Assembly: GCA_038040485.1 (NCBI GenBank)
Contig: JBBPIE010000038.1
Coordinates: 1 to 62,799, forward strand
From: Onstottus_B arcticum
Lineage (GTDB): Bacteria > Acidobacteriota > Blastocatellia > UBA7656
Length of the DNA stretch: 62,799 bases
Direction of reading: 5' to 3'
How positions within the stretch are numbered: the first letter of the stretch is position 1; each line of letters starts with the position of its first letter. The position numbers and the translations under genes are program-made. The notes beneath the pieces are model-generated. The model worked only from the letters and a program-made list of their open reading frames with translations, was not told where the DNA came from and ran no database searches. Positions 55,993 to 62,799 of this stretch are shown here, piece by piece.

Positions 55993-58900
55993 TTGGTTTC
56001 AGAAGAGATTTCTCACTATCGCATTATCAAGAAACTGGGCTCGGGCGGAATGGGTGAGGTGTTCCTCGCCGAAGACATCATACTCAACCGCAAGGTAGCT
56101 ATTAAGATGCTGCCTTCCAGATCAATCGGAAATGAACAGGCTAAGAAACGGCTTTTCCGAGAAGCGCAGGCGGCGGCTACACTCGACCACCCGAACATCT
56201 GTCCAATCCACGAGATCGGCGAAGAAGGTGACAGCGCCTTCATCGTTATGCAGTACATCCAAGGCACGACTCTGGCTAGCAGCATCCAGAACAGTCCTCT
56301 CTCGGCGCTGGAAATTGCCGATATCGGAATTCAGGCGTCAGCCGCGCTGGCCGAAGCACATTCTCACGGCATCATTCATAGAGATATCAAGCCTCAGAAC
56401 ATAATGGTCACGCCTCGCGGGCAGGTTAAGATCCTCGACTTCGGTCTCGCGAAGATCCTCGAAGATGAGCGCGCTCTGGATAAACCGGAGGAGGCGGGCA
56501 GCAGGCTGACGGATACGGGAGAAGTACTTGGCACTGTCGGATATATGTCCCCCGAGCAACTCAAGGACTTGCCGATTGATCCTCGCAGTGACTTGTTCTC
56601 GCTTGGCGTAACCCTTTATGAGTGTGCAACCGGGAAGGCTGCCTTCTCCGGATCCAGCAGAATACAAATATGCATGCAGGTTGTTCAATTCGACCCGCCG
56701 AGGCCTTCTCATCTGAATCCGGAAATACCATTCGAGTTGGATAATGTCATTCTGAAGGCGCTCGCGAAGGATGCCGATGAGCGTTACCAGTCGGCCGACG
56801 AAATGCACACGGATCTTTCCAATCTAAGAGAAGCGCTTCAGGACGGAAGCGCGTTCAACACCCGGCCATTGACTCCCGCCCCGGGCTCGTTTCCGCCACA
56901 GCTTGCGATTGGATTGTCGGGTAAGTTTCGAAAAGCGTCAGTCCGTTCCAAGGCCGGGCTTCTTCTCGTCCCGCTAGTGATCGTCGGAGCGTTGTTGGCC
57001 ATACTCCTCTGGCAGCCCACTTCGCATCAACCGACGCCGGATGCCAAACGCATGTACGACCGGGGCACAACTGCCATACGTGAGGGCGCGTACTACCAGG
57101 CGAGCAAGGCGCTGGAGAGCGCGGTCGAGCTGGACGACAGATTCGCGCTCGGGCATGCGCGCCTCGCTGAGGCGTATTTTGAAATGGACTATACGGACAA
57201 GTCGCAGGAACAACTGATCCGGGCAACCTCACTGGTGCGCGACCGGTCGGAGCTTCCAGACGTCGATTCGATGTACCTGGACGCCATCGAGGCGACGGTA
57301 AGACGGGACTTTTCAAGTGCGATCGAGTACTACCGGAAGATCGCCGAGCGCGCATCGGACTTGGAGAAGTCCAGCGCCTATGTGGACCTTGGGCGCTCAT
57401 ATGAGAAGAATGAGAACATCGACAAAGCGATAGAGTACTATGCGGAAGCAGCCAGGGCGGACTCGCAATCCGCTGCGGCCTTCCTGCGGTTAGGCATCCT
57501 CTACGGGCGACGCCAGGATATTAAGAACGCCACGGAAGCGTTCGACAAAGCCGAAACGATCTATCAGGTTGTGAGTCAGGAGGGAGTTGCGGAAGTGCTC
57601 TACCAGCGCGGCACTCTCTTCAGCAAAATTAGAAGACTGGCCGACGCGAGAGTCCAGTTGGAGAAGGCGCTGGAAATCTCGCAAGGCGGCAGCGCCGACA
57701 ACAAGTACCAGTCGGTGAGAACGCAGTTGCAACTGAGCACGGTCTACTTCGCGGAAGGGAATACCGAGCGAGCTAAAGACATCGCGACTAAGGCCATAGG
57801 TCTGGCGGAGCAGAACAACATACGAAACCTCGCGACCAACGGTCTGATAGACCTCGGCTATACGCTTGTTTCTCGCGGCGAATTCAACGAAGCCGCCAAC
57901 TACTTCAAACAAGCGCTCGAGTTCAGTCGAGCCGGTAGAGCGCGCAGGACTGAAGCACGGGCTAAGATGGGCCTTGGCAGCGTGATTGTGCAGCAGGGTA
58001 ATCCCGATGAAGCAATTGATCTCCTACATCAAGCGCTTGATTTCTATCAACCCGCCGGCTATCGCAAGGAAACTTCGATTGCGCTGGTTCTACTCGGACG
58101 TGCCCATCGAAATAAGGGTGAGTATGGGACTGCTCTCGAGATCTTTGAACAACAGCTTCAACTTGCCAGGGAACTCGGCGATCCGGCGCAGGTCGCCGCC
58201 TCGCATTCAAGCATTGCCATTCTGCTGGGCGTCGAGCAGGAAAAATATGCTGAGGCGCTTCCACACCTGAATGAGAGTTACAACATCAATAAGACGACGG
58301 GGGCGAAGATCGGCATGGTGTATGACCTGCTGAATCGTGGGATCCTGCTCTGGCAACTTGGACGGTACCAGGAAGCGCGCGAAGATCTCGATTCAGCCTT
58401 CTCGATAGCCGACCAGCCGGAGGCGAGCTATAAGTTTGTGCCCGCATGGGTGCATTTGGTAAACGCTCAGATGGCGCTCAGTGAGCAGCGGTTCGCAGAA
58501 GCCAAAGCAAAGGGTCAGCGGTCTATCAATCTAGCCGGCAACCAATACCCGGACGTGGTGCTCCAAGCAAAGCTCGCTCTCGGGCTGGCCCAGGCGCTCT
58601 CGGGTTCACCTAAACCGGCAAGAAGGCTATGCGAGGAAGCAGTTGCATCTGCAAAGGAGTTGAACAGTCCGCGCCTGATTTCCAGTTCGCTTCTGGCGCT
58701 CGCTGAGGTACTGTTGCTCGGCAACGACGCACCGCGCGCATTAGCGACTGCCTTGCAAGCGCAAACAATGTTCGCGCAGTCCGGTCAGCAAGACTCAGAG
58801 TGGCGAGCCTGGCTGATGGCGGCGCGCGCGAGCCAGCTCGAGGGCAACAAATCTACGATGCAGGAATACGCATCCCGGGCAGACAGTCAATGCTCGGGGC

Positions 58901-59004
58901 TTCAGCAGAAATGGGGCGGCGAAGCATATGAAGGATACTTGCGCAGGCCAGACATTCAGACCTATCGCAAGCAGACCGCCCAGATACTCACTCGCAGCAA
59001 ATGA
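55993..59004 (+). CDS. Ser/Thr protein kinase with TPR repeats
   Basis: A 1003-residue Hanks-type kinase. Start TTG 55993 with GAGGTAA upstream. The kinase domain has the G-loop GSGGMGEVF (16-24), Lys38, HRDIKPQN with Asp131, DFG at 149-151 and GYMSPEQL in the P+1 loop. A helix at about 316-344 (LVPLVIVGALLAILL) puts the C-terminal ~650 residues outside; that region is a long series of TPR-like repeats (for example SSAYVDLGRSYEKNENIDKA, GDPAQVAASHSSIAILLGVE). Such kinase-TPR proteins are abundant in acidobacteria and planctomycetes. The small basic peptide gene follows directly, so the kinase may act in the same pathway. Confidence 0.93.
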   Translation: MVSEEISHYRIIKKLGSGGMGEVFLAEDIILNRKVAIKMLPSRSIGNEQAKKRLFREAQAAATLDHPNICPIHEIGEEGDSAFIVMQYIQGTTLASSIQNSPLSALEIADIGIQASAALAEAHSHGIIHRDIKPQNIMVTPRGQVKILDFGLAKILEDERALDKPEEAGSRLTDTGEVLGTVGYMSPEQLKDLPIDPRSDLFSLGVTLYECATGKAAFSGSSRIQICMQVVQFDPPRPSHLNPEIPFELDNVILKALAKDADERYQSADEMHTDLSNLREALQDGSAFNTRPLTPAPGSFPPQLAIGLSGKFRKASVRSKAGLLLVPLVIVGALLAILLWQPTSHQPTPDAKRMYDRGTTAIREGAYYQASKALESAVELDDRFALGHARLAEAYFEMDYTDKSQEQLIRATSLVRDRSELPDVDSMYLDAIEATVRRDFSSAIEYYRKIAERASDLEKSSAYVDLGRSYEKNENIDKAIEYYAEAARADSQSAAAFLRLGILYGRRQDIKNATEAFDKAETIYQVVSQEGVAEVLYQRGTLFSKIRRLADARVQLEKALEISQGGSADNKYQSVRTQLQLSTVYFAEGNTERAKDIATKAIGLAEQNNIRNLATNGLIDLGYTLVSRGEFNEAANYFKQALEFSRAGRARRTEARAKMGLGSVIVQQGNPDEAIDLLHQALDFYQPAGYRKETSIALVLLGRAHRNKGEYGTALEIFEQQLQLARELGDPAQVAASHSSIAILLGVEQEKYAEALPHLNESYNINKTTGAKIGMVYDLLNRGILLWQLGRYQEAREDLDSAFSIADQPEASYKFVPAWVHLVNAQMALSEQRFAEAKAKGQRSINLAGNQYPDVVLQAKLALGLAQALSGSPKPARRLCEEAVASAKELNSPRLISSSLLALAEVLLLGNDAPRALATALQAQTMFAQSGQQDSEWRAWLMAARASQLEGNKSTMQEYASRADSQCSGLQQKWGGEAYEGYLRRPDIQTYRKQTAQILTRSK

Positions 59005-59036
59005 CGAGACTCTCAAACTCTAAGGAGAAAACACCA

Positions 59037-59216
59037 ATGATGCCTCAAACTGAGATACCGATGTACAGTGGGAACGGAATGTACTTCCTACCCGAGGGCC
59101 CTCCCGACGGCGGCAGCGGCGGCGGCGGCAAGCGGCCCGCCGGCAAGCCAGCAAAGAAGGGGACACCTAAGAAGGCAGGCGGGGGGAAAGCAAAGAAAGG
59201 CGCCAAACGTCGATAG
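59037..59216 (+). CDS. Small basic Gly/Lys-rich protein
   Basis: A 59-residue protein from ATG 59037 with TAAGGAG about nine bases upstream. The first half (MMPQTEIPMYSGNGMYFLPE) is followed by a GGSGGGG linker and a strongly basic tail of Lys-Ala-Gly repeats (KKGTPKKAGGGKAKKGAKRR), resembling histone-H1-like or DNA-binding tails. No signal peptide. Between the kinase-TPR gene and the S41-like peptidase gene, it could be a substrate of either, but this is inference. Confidence 0.6.
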   Translation: MMPQTEIPMYSGNGMYFLPEGPPDGGSGGGGKRPAGKPAKKGTPKKAGGGKAKKGAKRR

Positions 59217-59576
59217 GAATGTAAGGACCCTGTCCTTGCTCCAGGCGCAGGTTTGAATCTCTAAAGTATATCCGTAAGCCCGTGCCATCGGCCTCAAGCA
59301 ACCACACAGGGATCAACCGCATTTCGCCAGCGTAACGGCTTCTCGAGCGGATACCCAATCACGAGCAGCGGCTTCGACGCTCGCATTTGACAACCGCTGC
59401 GGGAGCGCGCCCGGCTGAGCCCGAAATGATTGCTACAACCGAGACGGGTTTGGTGTGCCCGAACTCCCGAGGTGAGTGCCGGGTTATTTATCTACTCGCG
59501 CGAAGACCTTCAGCTTTTGAACTGCGGACCTGGTCGTTCACACTGGCGCTCGATCATAGTCCGTATGGAGGGAACA

Positions 59577-61562
59577 ATGCCTGAGCACGGCGAAGAAACC
59601 GGAGCGAGAGCCAGACTAAGGGAGGCCGAAGACGCTGTTAGGGGCAGGCCAGCAGCGGCCATGCGGCTATCAACATTCCTTCAGTCTGTTGAGAAAAGAA
59701 GAAGATTGTCCAGGAAGGACCGGCTTCGAATTGTCGAGCAGGCGCTCCTTCTGCTGAACATGAACTATGTCCACCTTCCACTAAAGCGCGCCATGCATGC
59801 CGTTGATCCAATCCAGCGGCTCAAGCTACTCAGATTCCGGCTTCTGGAGATGAAGGAAAGCCAGATGCCAAGTGAAATGCAGTTCCACCAGAGGATGATA
59901 GAAATCTTCGCATCAACTCGCGATCTTCATACTATGTACTTGTTGCCGGCGCCGTTCAAAGACCAGGTGGCCTACCTTCCCTTCCTCATCGAACAGTATT
60001 TCCAGACGAAGAAAGGGGGAAGAACGGAGAAGTTCATGGTCTCGCGGGTTGTCACGGAATTCTACCAATCGATTCCGAACGCTGGTCCTGAGGTGCTCTC
60101 CTTCGAGCCCGGCGTCGAGGTGCTCTTCTGGAATGGAGTGCCTATCAAAAGGGCAATCGAGATTAACGGAGAAACGCAGGCTGGGAGCAATGTCGAAGCG
60201 CGGTTTGCCCGCGGACTTGATAACCTCACGATAAGGCCGCTGGAGACTTCGCTGCCGCCTGATGAGGTCTGGGTGGATCTTACTTACCGAGCTAAGACCG
60301 GAAAGATCCTGACGCTTAAGCAAGAATGGTTGGTGCACACAGCCAGTGTGGCTGAGGCGGCCCCGTTGGCATCAAAATCCACTCGAAAGCAAAGAGCTGC
60401 TATAGACGTCAAGAAAACAAAGATCAACCAAGTCAGGCAAACACTGTTTGGCCCGCAGGATGTGCGCGTGCGAACGTCGCTTGAGCACGCACTTCATGCC
60501 GAGATCAGAACCGTACACGGGAAAGAATTCGGGTATATTCGCCTTTTTAGCTTCGATGTGGTCGACCCCGACGAATTCGTTGAAGAGGTTGTTCGTTTAC
60601 TCAGGTCTGAGGGATTCCCCCAGGAGGGTCTTATCATCGACGCCCGAAGTAATGGAGGCGGGAAGATCAGAGCGGGCGAGCGGTTGCTTCAGTTGTTCAC
60701 CCCAAGGAGAATCAAGCCCGAGCTCTTTGAGTTTCTTAACACACCTTTGAATCTCGAGATTTGCCGTCACGCCCCAAAGAGTTGGTTCCTGTCTCAATGG
60801 GCCGAGTCCATCGCAGAAGCTGTCGTTACCGGAGCAACTTATTCCAGCGGGTTTCCGCTTAATTCGGAAGAATCTTGCAATGACATCGGCCAGGTTTACC
60901 ATGGCCCAGTCGTGCTGATCACTGATGCCCTGTCTTATAGCACGACAGACATTTTTGCTGCCGGCTTCCAGGACAACGAGGTAGGAGAGATTCTGGGCAC
61001 AAGCGACAACACCGGAGCGGGCGGCGCAAACGTCTGGTGGTACCAGCACCTGATTAGCGCGATTGGAAATAGCTCCAAGTCCCCATTCAAGCCCCTCCCA
61101 AGAGGCGCCGATATGTTGGTAGCGGTTCGCCGCAGCATACGCGTCGGCCGGCACGCCGGAAGACCTCTCGAAGAACTTGGGATCATCCCCGACCGCCGCC
61201 ACCACATGACCAAGCGAGACGTGCTGGAGAGGAATGACGATCTGATTATGAGGGCCGCGAGAATCTTGATGAAGAAACCCACGTATGCCCTTTCGGCCAA
61301 ACCTTTCACGCCGAAAGAAGGGACTCGCGGCATAGTTATCAACGCGGTCTCGAAGACTGAGCCACCGGACCGCAGCAAGAATATCTCGCGAGTGGATGTC
61401 TACCTGGACGGGCGGCCGTACAGATCTCTCGACGCAGAAGACGGTTCGATACGGGCTAAAAGAATCGCCCTGCGAAGAAAGCGACGTAAGAAAACCGAAT
61501 TACTACTTGAAGCCCGCGACGGTGCTAACAACCTGCTTGCAGTCTGCCGCCGCTCAATCTGA
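59577..61562 (+). CDS. S41-like (tail-specific family) peptidase without signal peptide
   Basis: A 661-residue protein from ATG 59577 with GGAGGG five bases upstream. The first ~130 residues are helical (RRRLSRKDRLRIVEQALLLL). The S41 fold is recognisable in EFGYIRLFSFDV, LIIDARSNGGGKIRAGERLL, and LSYSTTDIFAAGFQD, where Ser453 or Ser455 would be the nucleophile. The usual Lys-bearing glycine loop (GxxTxGKG) is replaced by GTSDNTGAGG, so the catalytic apparatus resembles tricorn-type or inactive relatives more than Tsp. The C-terminus ends with a separate ~80-residue domain (SKTEPPDRSKNISRVDVYLD). No signal peptide or PDZ domain is evident, so it may act in the cytoplasm. Confidence 0.82.
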   Translation: MPEHGEETGARARLREAEDAVRGRPAAAMRLSTFLQSVEKRRRLSRKDRLRIVEQALLLLNMNYVHLPLKRAMHAVDPIQRLKLLRFRLLEMKESQMPSEMQFHQRMIEIFASTRDLHTMYLLPAPFKDQVAYLPFLIEQYFQTKKGGRTEKFMVSRVVTEFYQSIPNAGPEVLSFEPGVEVLFWNGVPIKRAIEINGETQAGSNVEARFARGLDNLTIRPLETSLPPDEVWVDLTYRAKTGKILTLKQEWLVHTASVAEAAPLASKSTRKQRAAIDVKKTKINQVRQTLFGPQDVRVRTSLEHALHAEIRTVHGKEFGYIRLFSFDVVDPDEFVEEVVRLLRSEGFPQEGLIIDARSNGGGKIRAGERLLQLFTPRRIKPELFEFLNTPLNLEICRHAPKSWFLSQWAESIAEAVVTGATYSSGFPLNSEESCNDIGQVYHGPVVLITDALSYSTTDIFAAGFQDNEVGEILGTSDNTGAGGANVWWYQHLISAIGNSSKSPFKPLPRGADMLVAVRRSIRVGRHAGRPLEELGIIPDRRHHMTKRDVLERNDDLIMRAARILMKKPTYALSAKPFTPKEGTRGIVINAVSKTEPPDRSKNISRVDVYLDGRPYRSLDAEDGSIRAKRIALRRKRRKKTELLLEARDGANNLLAVCRRSI

Positions 61563-61685
61563 AACGTCTGCGTGTTTTTAACCTAACCTTTCTTCATTGT
61601 GTCATGTGTCGATCTAGTTATCCGCCGTCGAACCTCTGACCAATTCATCGTTGAGCGGGACTTCGCGAGTTCTTGTGACGACCGC

Positions 61686-61714
61686 TTGCTTATAACCCGA
61701 CCCGTGTGTATAGT
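61686..61714 (+). promoter_or_regulatory. Promoter of the integron integrase
   Basis: TTGCTT (61686-61691), a 17-nt spacer and TATAGT (61709-61714), 24 bases upstream of the integrase ATG. AAGGGAG lies just before the start. Confidence 0.45.
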
Positions 61715-61737
61715 TGCGCCCGCAAAGGGAGATTGTC

Positions 61738-61947
61738 ATGCAAGCCCCCGTCTCACGTGTCGTGCCCGATAGCAGGCAGCCGCCGCAAGCTGGCACACGT
61801 AAACCCAAGCTCCTCGATCAGGTGGGCCAGGCGATTCGCGCCCGCCATTACAGCAGACGTACCGAAAAGACCTATGCAGATTGGATTAAGCGGTTCATCT
61901 TTTTTCACGGCAAGCGTCATCCGCTGGAGATGGGCGAACCCGAGGTA
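61738..61947 (+). pseudogene. intI: Integron integrase, N-terminal remnant
   Basis: About 70 codons: PKLLDQVGQAIRARHYSRRT followed by YADWIKRFIFFHGKRHPLE and MGEPEV, a close match to the N-terminal SAM-like domain of integron integrases (IntI tyrosine recombinases). It breaks at a TAG directly after the conserved GEPEV (61948), where repeat-like sequence begins. The catalytic core domain is missing. A C-terminal remnant in the same orientation follows at 62489-62551. Confidence 0.9.
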
Positions 61948-61953
61948 TAGCCC

Positions 61954-61992
61954 GTTTTTCATTTTTCATTTGCAATTTGCCATTTGTCATTG
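61954..61992. repeat. Left heptamer arm (CATTTGN)
   Basis: Seven-base words CATTTTT, CATTTGC, AATTTGC, CATTTGT and a partial CATTG in perfect register. Inverted partner of the right arm at 62434-62483. Confidence 0.9.
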
Positions 61993-62043
61993 AAGATCAT
62001 CCGCTCCTCAATAGACAAAGGAATCGAACAATTATGATGAACT

Positions 62044-62429
62044 ATGAGAAATGAGCCATTCGTAAAAAGCTCTCAGACCAAAGCCGACGAACTGGAAGAA
62101 CGCCTGATTAACTTTGCTGTCCGCATCATCAAGCTCTCGGCCAATTTGCCCAAGACGCCGGCAGGAAAGCACATCGCTGGACAGATTCTGAGATCGGGAA
62201 CTTCTCCGGCACCCAACTACCCCGAAGCGCGAGGGGCGGAAAGCCTGATTTTGTGCACAAGCTCGGTATTGTCTTGAAGGAGCTGAATGAGACGTTTGTC
62301 TGGTTTCGCATGATCGAACGCAGCGAGATTCTTAAGTCTGAGCTGCTGGCAAGTATCATCGAGGAGAACAAGGAACTCTGCCGACTTTTCACGTCATCAC
62401 TCAAAACCGCGCGCGCCAATAAGAGATGA
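62044..62429 (+). pseudogene. Four-helix-bundle (S23 / 23S rRNA intervening-sequence) protein, frameshifted
   Basis: The first part encodes ADELEERLINFAVRIIKLSA, then LPKTPAGKHIAGQILRSGTS and PNYPEARGAES, then the phase changes (near 62245) and continues as DFVHKLGIVLKELNETFVWF, ending RLFTSSLKTARANKR with TGA at 62427-62429. Together this is a full-length TIGR02436/S23-family protein of about 128 residues. One missing base (for example in GAAAGCC[G]TGAT) would restore the frame. The family is found as stand-alone genes and inside 23S rRNA intervening sequences, and is related by fold to Avd of diversity-generating retroelements; its function is unresolved. Confidence 0.93.
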
Positions 62430-62433
62430 ATTG

Positions 62434-62483
62434 GAAAATCGAAAATGGCAAATGGTAAATGTAAAATGGCAAATGGGAAAATT
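62434..62483. repeat. Right heptamer arm (GNAAATG)
   Basis: Seven-base words GAAAATC, GAAAATG, GCAAATG, GTAAATG, TAAAATG, GCAAATG and a final GGAAAATT in perfect register, five bases after the S23 gene stop. Confidence 0.92.
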
Positions 62484-62488
62484 GGCCG

Positions 62489-62551
62489 ATTTACACTCAC
62501 GTGTTGAATAAGGGTGGCCGTGGCGTGCGCAGCCCGGCAGATATGTTGTGA
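62489..62551 (+). pseudogene. intI: Integron integrase, C-terminal remnant
   Basis: Twenty codons read IYTHVLNKGGRGVRSPADML then TGA (62549-62551). This is the highly conserved end of integron integrases, including the Tyr of the YTHV motif that, in this family, is the catalytic nucleophile region. In the same orientation as the N-terminal remnant. Confidence 0.93.
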
Positions 62552-62693
62552 GTCGCAGCCACCTGATTATACGAAGATGGGAATATACGGAATGAACGGT
62601 CGGGCTAACACTTCGAGAATTCACATCAGGTTCTGTGAGGTAATCTGTTGAACGGTGAGAGAATAACACACCCAAACGGTCTAGGATCGCATT

Positions 62694-62746
62694 GGATTAT
62701 GCGGAAAGAATCCTCTGGCATAAAAGGATTATGCGGGGCCGTATAA
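62694..62746. other. Direct repeats and dyad resembling a recombination site
   Basis: GGATTATGCGG occurs at 62694-62704 and again at 62726-62736 (32 bases apart), and the second copy continues into the near-palindrome TTATGCGGGGCCGTATAA (62729-62746). Spacing and symmetry resemble binding sites for a site-specific recombinase, possibly linked to the lost integron. Not identified as a known site. Confidence 0.35.
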
Positions 62747-62761
62747 TTCATGTTGAACTAA

Positions 62762-62774
62762 ACCGCTTCGCGGT
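62762..62774. other. ACCGC-TTC-GCGGT stem-loop
   Basis: A perfect five-pair stem with UUC loop, preceded by GTTGAAC, which fits the GTTRRRY consensus of integron attC core sites. Without the second core box it cannot be called attC, and the match to GTTRRRY is weak evidence on its own. Confidence 0.25.
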
Positions 62775-62799
62775 GGCTTTGAGTTCTTGATTGATGCCA

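Larger units (their letters stand above)
61948..62488. mobile_element. S23-gene element with inverted heptamer arms inside intI
   Basis: The 541 bases between the two integrase remnants. Order: left heptamer arm (61954-61992), a four-helix-bundle gene (62044-62429), right heptamer arm (62434-62483). The arms are inverted relative to each other. Relative to an intact IntI (about 320-340 residues), some 230-250 codons of the integrase are missing, so this is not a simple insertion; either it replaced the core or a deletion followed. Known relatives of the protein occur in intervening sequences of 23S rRNA genes, which also form stems around the gene. Confidence 0.6.

Noticed and set aside
55809..56057. 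Plus-strand frame before and across the kinase start
   Set aside because: It overlaps the kinase in another phase and has no motif; the region is better explained as promoter DNA.
59167..59358. Minus-strand frame between the small basic peptide and the S41-like gene, with a coding-like stretch (RYAGEMRLIPVWLLEADG)
   Set aside because: Not identified, lacks a plausible start, and overlaps the peptide gene; possibly a remnant but insufficient evidence.
61600..61700. attI or attC integron recombination site upstream of the integrase remnant
   Set aside because: Only isolated GTTRRRY-like heptamers (for example GTTGAGC near 61651) are seen, with no paired boxes or extended stem; such matches occur by chance.

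Overview
This 62.8 kb window is moderately GC-rich bacterial DNA from a Gram-negative organism: it carries a TonB-dependent receptor, TolC- and RND-type efflux genes, several predicted outer-membrane barrels and lipoproteins. A DUF5916-type barrel with an N-terminal CBM9-like domain, a large Ser/Thr kinase with TPR repeats, an M56/BlaI pair, and many short-word intergenic repeats together suggest an acidobacterium (Blastocatellia-like). That assignment is an inference from gene content only; no rRNA is present.

Layout. 0.1-13.2 kb is mostly core metabolism: a MacB/FtsX-type permease, a Yip1 membrane protein, the two ATPases of an oligopeptide importer (oppF, oppD) around trpF, a hicAB toxin-antitoxin pair, the large subunit of methylmalonyl-CoA mutase, a GT87 glycosyltransferase, cdsA, uppS, truA, pyrE and mobA. 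13.2-14.5 kb is a gene graveyard with a BrnT-toxin tail, a probable antitoxin and the last ~33 codons of an RND transporter. 14.5-25.2 kb holds a Tat-exported Fe/Mn superoxide dismutase, a lipoprotein, a ChrB C-terminal-domain protein, a YncE-like propeller, a DUF5916 barrel, a GMC oxidoreductase, three small unknowns and a CorC/HlyC-type membrane protein.

26.8-42.1 kb is a heavy-metal homeostasis island, all on the minus strand. A BlaI-type repressor and an M56 metalloprotease (overlapping genes behind a promoter with an overlapping dyad) lead into a FixH-like lipoprotein, CusC/CusB/CusA-type tripartite efflux, a heavy-metal-binding-domain protein and a CDF exporter; a DUF2946-like protein and a TonB receptor follow. 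A thiol-disulfide (TlpA-like) protein, an outer-membrane barrel and a Cys-rich small protein lie upstream.

42-50 kb is rearranged. A 1-kb direct repeat (one mismatch) has made a headless copy of an NtrC-type sigma-54 activator on one side of a 2.4 kb segment carrying a membrane glycosyltransferase. The intact activator and its histidine kinase follow, and a 75-bp mosaic built from one piece of each of these two genes lies 3 kb further on. 50-61.6 kb has two exported unknowns (one EF-hand-like), tRNA-Gly(CCC), an NCS2 purine permease, sucD, and a kinase-TPR / small basic peptide / S41-like peptidase cluster.

The last kilobase is the most unusual part. A frameshifted four-helix-bundle (S23/23S-rRNA intervening-sequence family) gene, bounded by inverted arrays of 7-nt words, sits between the N-terminal and C-terminal ends of a destroyed integron integrase. 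The same architecture (inverted pairs of degenerate heptamer arrays, each pair with its own word) recurs without a gene between uppS and cdsA and between pyrE and truA, and half of one opens the window. Other, non-heptamer inverted repeats occupy at least five further intergenic spaces.
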